From positions 246,001 through 310,000 of the forward strand of contig JAJEKV010000026.1 of assembly GCA_021234155.1 (NCBI GenBank): DNA of 64,000 nt, read 5' to 3'. The notes beneath the pieces were generated by a model that saw only the letters and a program-made list of their open reading frames with translations, ran no database searches and had not been told where the DNA came from. Source of the DNA: Isoetes taiwanensis. Its lineage: Eukaryota; Streptophyta; Lycopodiopsida; Isoetales; Isoetaceae. This document shows positions 35,390-45,589 of this stretch, one piece after another (position 1 is the first letter of the stretch; each line of letters opens with the position of its first letter). Made by a program: the position numbers and the translations under genes.

Positions 35390-36910
35390 CTAGGTGGCAT
35401 GCTTGAGACTAGGTGGCATGCCTGAGCCACCTTGGCATGTTGGACTGCATGGCATGTTGGAGCCACCTTGGCATGTTGGAGCCCATGGCATTATGGAGTC
35501 CATGTGGCATGTTTGAGCCACCTTGGCATGTTGGAGCCTAGGTGGCATGTTTGAGCCCACCTTGGCATGTTTGAGCCACCGGCATGTTTGAGACGGGTGG
35601 CATGTTGGAGCCTAGATGGCATGTTTGAGCCACCTAGGAATGTTGGAGCCTAGGTGGCATGTTGGAGCCCATGTGGCATATTTGAGCCACCTTGGCAAGT
35701 TGGAGCATAGGTGGGATGTTGGAGCCCGTGGCATGTTTGAGCACGTTGGAGCCTAGGTGGCATGTTTGAGCCATTTTGTCATGTTGCGACCCTAGGTGGC
35801 ATGTTTGAGCCACCTTGGCATGTTTGAGCCTAGGTGGCATGTTGGAGCCACCTTGGCGTGTGGGAACCACCTTGGCATGTTTGAGCCTAGGTGGCATGTT
35901 TGAGCCACCTTGGCATGTTGGAGCCCACGTGGCATGTTTGAGCCACCTTGGCATGTTTGAGACGTTGGAGCCTAGGTGGCATGTTTGAGCCACCTTGGCA
36001 TGTTGGAGCCACCTTGGCATGTTGGAGCCTAGGTGGCATGTTGGAGACCACGTGGCATGTTTGAGCCACCTTGCCATGTTAGAGCCTAGGTGGCATGTTG
36101 GAGCCTGTGTGGCATGCTTGAGCCACCTTGGCATGTTGGAGCCCACGTGGCATATTTGAGCCACCTTGGCAAGTTGGAGCATAGGTGGCATGTTAGATCC
36201 CGCGTGGCATGTTTGAGCATGTTGGAGCCTAGGTGGCATGTTGGAGCCACCTTTGGCGCGTGGCATGTTGGAGCCCACGTGGCATGTTTGAGCCCACGTG
36301 GCGGTGTTAGAGCCGCGGTGGCATGTTGGAGCCTAGGTGGCATGTTTGAGCCAACTTGGCATATTTAAACCTAGGTGGCATGTTGTGAGCCACCTTGGCA
36401 TGTTGGAGGCTAGGTGGCATGGTGGAGCCCACGTGTGGCATGTTTGAGCCACCTTGGCATGTTTGAGCCTAGGTGGCATGTTGGAGCCTAGGTGGCATGT
36501 TTGAGCCCACCTTGGCATGTTTGAGCCACATGGCATGTTTGAGCCTAGGTGGCATGTTGGGAGCCTAGGTGGCATGTTTGAGCCACCTTGGCATGTTTGA
36601 GCCTAGGTGGCATGTTGGAGCCACCTTGGCATGTTGGAGCCTAAGTGAGCTGCAGATGGCATGTTTGAGCCTATGTGGCATGTTTGAGCCACCTAGGAAT
36701 GTTGGAGCCTAGGTGGCATGTTGGAGCCCACGTGGCATATTTGAGCCACCTTGGCAAGTTGGAGCATAGGTGGCATGTTGGAGCCTGCGTGGCATGTTTG
36801 AGCACGTTGGAGCCTAGGTGGCATGTTTGAGCCATTTTGTCATGTTGGAGCCTAGGTGGCATGTTGGAGCCACCTTGGCATGTTAGAGCCACCTTGGCAT
36901 GTTGGTGCCC
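35390..36910. repeat. Minisatellite array 2, 19-bp monomer
   Basis: About 80 monomers (estimate) of the same two 19-bp types as array 1, with higher-order order such as GGAATGTTGGAGCC and GGCATATTTGAGCC blocks repeating near 33150, 35635, 36140 and 36690. It is the longest array in the window. Confidence 0.95.
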
Positions 36911-36949
36911 CGTTATGCAAAAAATAGGTGTTAAGTAATTGAAGTAGTT

Positions 36950-37560
36950 GAAGTAACTTGTGTTACATGGAATACTAGTATAAGAACATGTGATCGCACG
37001 TGCATCACATGTAGCAAATCAAGTACTATGTCTACCACTATAAAGACCCGTGATATGGAAGGATAGGACATGTAGAGAATCAAGTACTCTTTCCTACTTC
37101 TATAAAGACATGTGAGAATAGAAGTATTACACATGTCGTAATTCATGTATTCTTTCCTACAATGCCTTAGCAAATAAAAGTACTCCCCTACTACTATAAA
37201 GACATGTGACATGGAAGCATATGACATGTAGAGAATCAAGTATTCTTCCGACTTCTATAAAGACATGTGACAATAGAAGTATTACACATGTCGTAATTCA
37301 TGTATTCTTTCCTACAATGCCTTAGCAAAAATAAAGTACTACGTCCTACTACTATAAAGACATGTGAATGGAAGTATAGGACATGTAGAGAATCAAATAT
37401 TCTTTCCTACATCTATAAAGACATGTGACAATAGAATTATTAGACATGTAGAAATTCAAGTACTCTTTCCTACAGTGGATTGTATTATAAAATGACATGT
37501 CACAATAGAAGAAACTACAAAACAACAGTGGATGTTTTAGTCCACTGAAAAAAGAACACC
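36950..37560. repeat. Right subterminal repeats, ACATGT-rich
   Basis: A higher-order unit of about 157 bp (TATAAAGACATGTGACAATAGAAG at about 37101, 37256 and 37414) contains several ACATGT palindromes. More than a dozen ACATGT/CACATGT words occur in 600 bp, mirroring the left end. Confidence 0.85.
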
Positions 37561-37646
37561 ATTATCGAACAAAACCATACCTTCACAAATCCACATGTAG
37601 GATTCTTTGAAAACAGGACATGTAGACCTACCAAAACTGATGTTTT

Positions 37647-37677
37647 CAACAGTGGACCAAAAACCGGGGTGAGTGTG
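37647..37677. repeat. Right TIR of the 9.65-kb element
   Basis: Begins CAACAGTGGACCAAAAACCG and ends GGTGAGTGTG, followed by AAA. Confidence 0.85.
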
Positions 37678-37680
37678 AAA

Positions 37681-38199
37681 GGAAGTTTCAGGTTGAATAG
37701 TGTATTGATGAAGTAAATTATAAAATTGTTAGAAATTAATATAATACATACTTCGACAATAATAAACTATATTAGAATGGCTATTAAAATATAAAATTAT
37801 CATTTATTTTACTTCAACCTTAAACGTTTTTTTATAATATTTTTAAAAGTGGTAGGAGTTTATAAATTGTGAAATCCACATAGCCTTCAGGTTTTATACA
37901 CAAATTATCCGATTTCCAAATTTTAAATATGTTAAATCACTGAAAAATTGAAATTATATATTCTCGAAATGTTTAGATTAAAATGAAAATTAGTCTAAAA
38001 AGTAATTTTATGCATTGAAAACTATTATATTTTAATTTAAAGATAAACTTATAAGAATTATTAAAATCAAGAAAGATTAAATGATACATACAATCTTATA
38101 ATGACATCCTTGAAGTGCTATCTATTAAGTATGAATAAGTCTAGATTTTGTTGAATATATCAATAGAGAGTTATCATAGAGTGACCTGGATGATGCGGT
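37681..38199. other. AT-rich, no gene seen
   Basis: Strongly AT-rich DNA between the TIR element and the JAZ upstream region. Confidence 0.4.
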
Positions 38200-38377
38200 T
38201 GTATGTATAATTCTGCCTCCTTGTTAATGGAAGTACTCAATTTCAGACCTTGTCCATTGGAGTCCAAGATGTTCATATGTAGTTAGCCTATGGATATATT
38301 ATGGTCGATGGGGATGATCACTTGTTTTGGAGGACACTTACTTGAGTTTGAAAACATGTTCATATGCAGTCAGTCCC

Positions 38378-38548
38378 AATAATACTAGTACAAGACTAGC
38401 ATAATAGGCGGAGCATAAACGACACATATATGCATAGTTAGCAGCATAAATGACACATAATCTGCCATTGTGCATATATGTGCCATTTCTGCTGCATTTA
38501 TGCTCTGTGTTTATTTGCGTCATTTATACCTATTTTATAGTAGTGTTT
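38378..38548. mobile_element. MITE-like 170-bp insertion
   Basis: Left part AGCATAAACGACACATATATGC and right part GCATATATGTGCC...GCATTTATGCTC are imperfect inverted repeats, and the outer ends (AATACTAGTAC / TATAGTAGTG) also resemble each other inversely. The other copy of this region (near 23620) lacks the block, so it is an insertion after duplication. Confidence 0.6.
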
Positions 38549-39719
38549 GTGTGTCCAAAAAGACCGGTTGGCATGAGGGACTATTATTATTAGAAATATA
38601 GAAGTTGTACATTTTAATTTGAAAATAAAGGGGGGAATCTTTGTCATTAGTTTCAAGTAATATGTTGTATGTTCTGGAACTACAAAATATTTTTGAAACT
38701 ATAATCACAATAAGTCTCCTCTAATATTTACACAGACTATCTCGTGTTGTCTAGATGCATATTTACTTACCTAGCATGGTTCTCTTGCCCTATAATAGTC
38801 CAACAAATTGTACTTAACCAGCATGATTTATGTGTCTAAATCTGCATGACAACATATATTGTAGTGAAGCACAATGATGATTATATAAGAAAATGTACTT
38901 TGGAATTAGACATTTCTTTTGGTAAAGGCTAGTTCAAGTAGGGCATGTGTGATGAAAAGTAGAAAATAAGAGAATATAGGAAGTCAAATTTGCAAAAGGC
39001 ACTGCAAAAAACCACAATGCAGACGTCTAAAATTGAATCACGACAAGTAAGTAAAGATTTAATTAATGATAATAAACAAATAGAGCAGGAACTATTTAAG
39101 ATAAATAGAGCAGGGACCTTCTAGCCTTTACCATTAATTTAGAAAAGGCAGTGGGAAGAATATCTATAATGAATAGTCTATTCATTATGTCCAGGGATGC
39201 AGATGAAGGATATGTTTCAAAGCAATAGGAGCACATTTACCACATGCAATTTTTGTATTGTCTTTGAGACAATAACTCCAAACTCTCCTGGCTACAAAAT
39301 CTACTAGCAGAAATCCACAAAAGATATCACTGATTGCATTGAATGGTTGCGAACCATTCAAACGCAGATATGGCTGTAATAGTCACAGACATGATAGCCA
39401 CCCACATTACAATGGCAAGATCAATCGGTAAAAGAGGTTCAACCTATTGGTGTTTGCTTCAAAAGAGAGCTTAGACAACTGGCAGATGGAAGCTGACAAT
39501 TATAGTATCAAGTTGTTTGCCATTGTATACTTAAGCAGTTGAGCTGATAATTGCAAGACGCCCACTGAGAGGCACGTATGATGAAAAGAAAAGTGAAATA
39601 GTGAATGGAGAAGTAGTGGCATACGACAATGAGCTGGACACACTAAACGACACGAAGGTGGACATGCGAGAAGCGACCAAATTCAGGTTACTGTACTGTT
39701 GTTTGACAACAACCTGAGA

Positions 39720-40162
39720 CACGTGGAGAGAGAATCTTGATGCTTTTGTCAGAGTGATTGGCCCATCAGAAAATGCTTCGAGAGGGGGATGCGAGAATCC
39801 AGAGAACAATAGTCTAATGACATATGCCAAGGAAGGCGCAGGCGAGAATCCGAGGAACAGACAAGGCGCAGATGATGAATGAAGGGCTAGATGTAGCAGC
39901 AAGGGGGGGCAAATTGGGAATGAAGAAGTTTGGGGATGATACGCAATCTAGGCAAATGGCAAATTATAATGATCACGTGCCGAAATGATAATTCAAATGT
40001 GAAACACGTGCAAAATTCCTTGCCGCCGAATATTAGTTTATTAGTTATATGCGTGTTCAGTGGTTGACAGAATATGCGAAGGAATATTCCGGCAAGACTT
40101 ACTGTTCTTTTTCCATGGCAGGTCTTCAAAACCATTGGCGATGGCGATGCGGTCTTCACGTG
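39720..40162 (+). promoter_or_regulatory. Four CACGTG G-boxes upstream of JAZ
   Basis: CACGTG occurs at 39720-39725, 39974-39979, 40005-40010 and 40157-40162, about 280-720 bp before the ATG. All four have counterparts in the diverged copy (25357, 25608, 25641, 25766). G-boxes are bound by MYC2-type bHLH factors, which JAZ proteins repress and which activate JAZ genes in angiosperms (established). Function here is inferred. Confidence 0.6.
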
Positions 40163-40437
40163 TTTGCCGTAAGTTATAGCTTCCGAATTGAATAACAATT
40201 CTGATCTGTCTATCCTTTTACCATTTCAAAGCTCTGCCGCATCCCTTCAATATTGTGCTTGGACCATCCTCTTCTTTCGAGAATCGTTTCCGGATCGATT
40301 TCTTACGCCGATAGGTAGTTTCTTTCATTTAGAATTCTTCCCCATTTCAGACAGGTTCTTTCTGGTCCGATCTGTTATGAATAGCCATACTTCAAGCGAT
40401 CTTTAACGCAAGTTAGAGAGCATTTTATAGCTTACAA

Positions 40438-41887
40438 ATGGAAGAAAGGACAGAATCTCGCCATTTTAATGTGAGTAAAAGATTCAAGATTTCGCATTTT
40501 AGGCTTACATTCGAGTACTTTGTTTAGAAATTGAAAAAAGAAACTGTAATTCTGCAGATGTATGACTTTTTTAGAGGTTCTTCTTCAACCAGCTCCAGAA
40601 ATGAGGATGAAAATGCCGCTGAAGCCAGTTCCAGTTTCATGCCCTTAGATCTTAGTCTTTCAGTAGGCTTAACAGCGAGGAAGCAATCTTTTGAAAGAAT
40701 TTTGACCTCCGAAGAGCAAACAGGGGAGGCGCAGATTCCAGCCGCAAATGTTTCGAAACACATGTAAGCCTTAATAAAGCTTCATCCCTGTTTATGCAAA
40801 AGACTCATATTAAAGAAAGAGCAATTTTATTCTGATACAGAGCCGGTCATGAAGGGGCACGGAACAAGCTTACCCTGTTTTACAACGGGTCTGTCAGCAC
40901 ATATGAAAATATATCGGAAGACACGGTAAGTCCACCAGAGATTAGCTTCATATTAGTTTCTTAAATCTGGTTAGATGATTGTGTCCAAACTTCCCTGTTC
41001 CTAAGTTTATTTTGTCCAAACTTCCTTGCTTCTTAAATCTGGTTAGGATGAATTGTCCAAACTTCTTTCTAACCCAAATTTCTCCAATTTCTTTAGGCTA
41101 AAGCAGTGATGCACCTGGCACAAGCTGCTGCTTCTAAAACTGAAGTCGCCAGTCCAGTAGCTACTCCAACAGTTTCTTGTAGTACCCCCATAAGCAGAAC
41201 TTCTGTTGCTCAATCAGAAAGATTGGATGATGACCCTGCCGGAACTACCATAGATCCACAGCCTCAAGGTCTTTATTATAAAGATCTACAAATCCTTAAA
41301 GATAATTTGGAAGTTTATTGATCCTAATCTTTCTGCTGAAAATTTCATTATACAGGAGGAATAAATCTCGCAAGAAGAGCATCTTTTGCACGATTTCTGG
41401 TGAAACGGAAGGAAAGGTTAGAACACTACTATAAATTTTGTATAAACTAAGAACAAGAAGTAGATTTATGGTGGCATTAGAAAAGTTCGCCTTAGGGTCA
41501 ATAAATTGATTATGATTTGATTAAGCAGTGTCAACATACACTAAAAGTTAAGATTATGAATATTATGCATAAACTAAGTTATTCAAAACTTTTGATAAAG
41601 TAGTGCCAATGGGCATTAAAAGTTAAGATTCTCGAGAAACTTTCGTTGCGGATAGACTAACTAATATGGATTGATTATTCCACAGAATAAAAGAGCATGG
41701 ACCTTATGCAAAGGGGATGAACACCGAGGAAGGACCTTCTGGAAAGGAAGGGCTAGAATGCATGTCTAGGTCCAGAGGCAGAGGCAACACCAGTGCCATA
41801 GCAGACCGAGGCAAAGCCAACCCGAGTGCCATAGTAGACCTTACAGGGACAACAATGGTTGTGGATCTAACCGAGGATAGTGAATGA
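40438..41887 (+). CDS. JAZ: Jasmonate ZIM-domain (JAZ/TIFY) repressor, six exons
   Basis: Exons 40438-40470, 40558-40763, 40841-40925, 41097-41268, 41356-41416 and 41686-41887 join in phase with GT-AG introns into 252 residues ending in TGA. JAZ proteins are nuclear repressors of MYC-type factors; JA-Ile makes COI1 bind the Jas motif and degrade them. Visible parts are an N-terminal EAR motif LDLSL (residues 41-45, recruits TOPLESS-type corepressors), a TIFY motif in the form TLFYNG (91-96) within the ZIM domain (to about 115) and a Jas motif, ARRASFARFLVKRKER to GPY (171-193). The degron position reads INLARR rather than LPIARR, so hormone-dependent COI1 binding may be weak, as in Arabidopsis JAZ8. 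The tail has a 33-nt internal duplication (SAIAD/SAIVD) and ends VVDLTEDSE. Exon 1 (11 codons) is the least certain; MYDFF at 40558 could be an alternative start. Confidence 0.93.
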
Positions 41888-42602
41888 TACTATGATTTGA
41901 GCAATGTTGTGTGATATGTGCATCTCATGTGTCGGTTGGTCTTTGGTTAGACATTAAGAATGTTCTTCACTACCAACTGAAAACGTGTAGGTCCAAAACG
42001 AGTGGATTCAATTATACTGTACATTGTGATTCTCAGAAAAAAAAAAATTACAAAATACCAAAACCTCTTTACAATTACTTGTCTATATGAATGGTCCCAC
42101 ATTTTATTACATTGGCCTAACACCATGTCTCTTTCACATTTAAAGGAATCCCTGTAGACAAAAAAAGGACGAATTCTCTCTTTTTTAGTGAAGCCCACTA
42201 CTACAAAGTCTAGCTTATATCTGCCTAACCTTCTTCTCTACTTTAAAATCATCCAATATATTCGTAGCTAGTGTTGGTGTGCCTATTCCCATTGCTCATC
42301 CTTGCTAGTGTTGGTGTGCCTATTTCCGTGGCTAGTGTTGGTGTGCCTATTTCTAGTGCTCATCCTTGCTAGTGTTGGTGTGCCTACTAGTGCTCATCCT
42401 TGTTACTACTTCAATGGAACACAAAAACGGTGGGTCAAACCTTCTATCATTAAATAGAATAGAGGCAATATTGAGATATGAATAGGTCTCGATTGGCTAT
42501 TCACAAAACATGCAATATAAAGTGATTGGAGTCTTTTTCCAGCTTGGACAATGCTTTACGTGAGTAAGCTTTAGTGACAACTACACAAGAATGACTCAAA
42601 AA
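41888..42602 (+). other. JAZ 3' flank (block A) with a small tandem repeat
   Basis: Matches 51526-52160 (block A'). At 42265-42410 the phrase GCTAGTGTTGGTGTGCCTAT is repeated four times here, where the duplicate has a single diverged copy, so the repeat expanded after duplication. Confidence 0.7.
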
Positions 42603-42699
42603 CAGCCAATCCACTACCAATTGTCCCCCATACTATATGTGATTGTTATGTGCGTTTTGAATTCTCTCTCTACATCACTACGTTAAAATGTACAGTTTA

Positions 42700-42990
42700 T
42701 TAGCAAGCATATTACTGCTAAGATTTTTCCCCGCCTTCGGGGTGGGAGTTTAAAATCCTGAGCTATAATAAGTCTGCTATCAAGACATATATAAGTATAC
42801 ATCAACGTGATATGGGAACACGTGTCTGATCCAGCAACGCCGTAACGCTTGGGTTCCGGCTTCGTGAATGGTTTCCGGCTTCGTGAATGGAAAAAAAAAA
42901 TAAGGATAAGGATAAGGGTCGAGGTCAGGAGCACCGCCATCGCCGCTTGGGGAAGCGACATGAAATCCATCGAGGTCTAGAAAAACCCTG
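42700..42990. other. Hairpin-like and duplicated short segments, no gene
   Basis: TTTTTCCCCGCCTTCGGGGTGGG near 42723 can fold and resembles 47477-47512 (TTTTTCCCTCGAAAACCCTTCGGGGCGAGGG). GGTTCCGGCTTCGTGAAT is tandemly duplicated near 42850-42890. Confidence 0.5.
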
Positions 42991-43319
42991 CCCCCTGTTC
43001 TTATGTTACTGCCGGATTTGCTGTTTCTTGCTGGCTCCAAAATGATCCCGCTTCTTGATTTTGATGTTCTTGCTCTGAATCATCCTCTGCTGGCCGGAAG
43101 GGCTGCCTGTTTGAGACAGAGTATAGTCTTGACAATGCTTTTCCGGTTATAGCATGGCTTTTGAAGGGAGAAAGCTCGTCCTTGCCTTTTTTTTCCTTCT
43201 CTGTTCATTTCTTTGCTGCGGATTCTCTGCACCCTAGATCCTTGCAAGGCCGGTCTTGGGTAGCAGCATCAGAGGAGAGCTCAACAACTGCTGGGACAAG
43301 AAGGAGAAAACGGAGCAGA

Positions 43320-43980
43320 GATGACAAAACAGTCTAAGCGGGGCAGAAAATTCGGGTAATTTCTTACCAGTCATGTTCTTGGCATCAGAATAGTAGAGCT
43401 CCCTTCAGTCTAGCAACAGCAGTGTGCCATAACATCCAGCTATGATGTTTGCTTCTAATAACAGGCTTATTCTTTAGCATTTACTCTGTAGGATCGGCAG
43501 CAAATTAGCTAATCCAGACACGACAGGGCCTCACAGCCGGATAAAGGTTTGTTCTAAGTTCCTTTCGTTGAACAGGCTAAATTCTGAATTCCTGTTGATC
43601 TCGGTCGGCAACGCATTTATGTTTAATCTCCTCTGTTTCCTACTGTAAGCAGTGACAACTAATTGATTGAAGTCCAGCAAGCAATGGCCATGATTTGGGG
43701 AGACTATAAACGTATTTTAATGCAACAAAATTATGAAGGAATGGGTTGAGGCTTTTGAGAATTGAAGAAGAACTAAGGGTATTTCTGGCAACCAAAACCA
43801 ACATTCGTGTTTAATGCATCTATTATAACCAAGTCTTGCTAACTATATGTTTGACGATTTATGTAGATTGTTTGAGCATAATGGCTCTCAAGAAGGAAAC
43901 AACTTCCAAAAAAGCTTCCATCATTGCCCCGCCGCCATTGGAAGAAGGCCCATCAGAAGTATAAATTTTATTCCATTAGT
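43320..43980 (+). other. Possible small spliced gene fragment, low confidence
   Basis: ATGACAAAACAG at 43325 opens MTKQSKRGRKFG and reaches a donor-like TTCGG|GTAATT. An acceptor-like ACTCTGTAG precedes a segment that would continue in phase as GSKLANPDTTGPHSRIK before AAAG|GTTTGT. A third open piece from ATG 43881 reads MALKKETTSKKASIIAPPPL. The pieces look exon-like but do not join cleanly and I recognise no family. Confidence 0.25.
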
Positions 43981-45585
43981 AGGGAAGTGTCTAATACATC
44001 AAGTATGTTCTCACATCCTTCTTAGTTTTTGCTTGCAGTAGAAAATAATGGGAGAGTTACAGGATAAATCAAAATTGCAAGAGTCTGAGCTAAAGCATTT
44101 AAAGTAAAGTCTTCATTATAAAATGTTAAGAATCATTAGCATCTAACTAGCAAGAATTCTCATGGATACAAAACACAGGCATCTTTTAGAGGTACTAGTT
44201 AATAGAGAAGGTTGCAATGTTCGCGAGGCAAAAATTCTGGAGTTTCTTTGATCTCAATAAAATGGCAGCTTTTCAAGAATCGTGCTCTTTAGAGAGAATA
44301 TCAGCTTTTTGGAAAGAATATGGTTAATTTTAATAACGTCGTGAATTTTCTGTTCTTTACTGCACTAGTTTTTCATATTAATGGTCTCGTAATTAAAAAA
44401 CAAAACCACATGAATGAAATATGTAGGTTAACAACATTTTGGAAAATGTTGATATTGTCCAGGCAAGGAAAGTAAATGTAACATTGTTTTCTTCCCTCAA
44501 AATCCGTGTTTAAAGTTGGCGTTTGAACATGAAAAGAATGGGAATAACAAATTAAGAACAGGTTAGCATATCATTATTACTACTACCTTCAATTGGATAC
44601 ATGTTTTTCTTTGTGGTGCACTGAAGATCTCGCCTCATGCACGCTCTATTTTCTACCTCCTCACGACACAAGTTGCTTTTGTTGTTTTTTTTTAAGTGTT
44701 GAAATTGTTAAGTGGAAATATATAGTATTTGTTTGAGATTCTTCAAATGCATTCAGCTTCTAAAAGCAAAAAAGATAGAGGAGGAGTTGAAGTCAGGCAA
44801 ATATACACGACTAGATGTACAAATATAAACGACTAGATGTACAAGACAAGCAAAAGTTTGATTCTATAGATGAAATTTCCTTGAGTACTATGCGTCTAGC
44901 AATTGATACAGAAATACGTGGTTGGGTATTGGATATTTTCTCTAGTTGAAATTGATACCAACTTTTACTATGTGCTTATTACAAGGCTATATAAAAAAAT
45001 AACCCTAGCAAGGTTTTATGCAATGCATTGAAATGTAAGGCAGCTATTTTTATGTCAAATAGTTTAATGGACTGTAACAAATATTCAAAGAATCATTACT
45101 TTGATCATCTTAGAGCTATAAAATGGTTTAAGAAGCGTAGATTGAGAGATTAAAATGGAGGCCCAATTATTGTATCGGTAGTTCACGAACCGAATGGAAA
45201 GGTCCATCTCATACTTGGGGATTGCATTGTGCTCATACAAACACGCACATGTTTACTATTTCTCTTGAGCTAATGCATCGTAACCACATGTTTACTATTT
45301 CTCTTGAGCTAATTTCATCGATGTGTTTGTGTAAATGAACGCACGTGTGCTTCTAGACTATCACATATGGAGGTTCGAACTCTTCAAGCATAGGTATTGC
45401 TTTGGCTTTCACAGGTCCATAATTGATATCATTTCGACTTAGCATAATTTTGATAAACAGAAATGTTCGTGGCGGCCTTGGCCGCCGCGATAAATTTCTT
45501 GTATTCTTTATTTGGATCCATAGGCCTTCTTAGTCGTCATGGATGATAAATCCAATTCAACTCAATCCTAAATTCTTTTCTTGTC
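43981..45585. other. No gene seen; small duplications
   Basis: ACGACTAGATGTACAA is repeated near 44808 and 44830; CATGTTTACTATTTCTCTTG is repeated near 45250 and 45283. The end near 45520-45570 (GTCATGGATGATAAATCCAATTCAACTCAATCC) resembles the tail region of the LINE/SINE 3' ends below. Confidence 0.45.
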
Positions 45586-45589
45586 AATA

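Larger units (their letters stand above)
28026..37677. mobile_element. 9.65-kb TIR element with subterminal repeats (CACTA-like, non-canonical ends)
   Basis: 31-bp terminal inverted repeats at 28026-28056 and 37647-37677 match at 28 of 31 positions (left CACACTGACCCCGATTTTTG, right reverse complement CACACTCACCCCGGTTTTTG). Both are flanked by AAA, a possible 3-bp TSD. Inside each end lies 0.6-0.75 kb of repeated ACRYGT words, like the subterminal transposase-binding repeats of CACTA elements. Canonical CACTA TIRs begin CACTA, so the assignment is tentative. No transposase is recognised; the middle is minisatellite arrays and unassigned sequence, so the copy looks non-autonomous. Confidence 0.75.
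38200..40437 (+). promoter_or_regulatory. JAZ upstream region
   Basis: This 2.2 kb precedes the JAZ start codon and is duplicated at 23430-26011. The last 250 bp before the ATG, probably 5' leader and core promoter, are the best conserved. No convincing TATA box is placed. Confidence 0.6.

Noticed and set aside
32700-36910. Regular repeats looking like a CRISPR array or a repeat protein gene
   Set aside because: The 19-bp units are head-to-tail without unique spacers, and the frames are broken by unit-length changes; the context is a plant nuclear genome. It is a minisatellite.
39531-39902. Minus-strand frames in both JAZ-upstream copies (39531-39902 and 25120-25518) sharing phrases such as FLLHVSYFSNLN
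   Set aside because: They are antisense to duplicated promoter DNA; similarity comes from the duplication, frames are broken differently and no domain is recognised. A conserved peptide is possible but unsupported.
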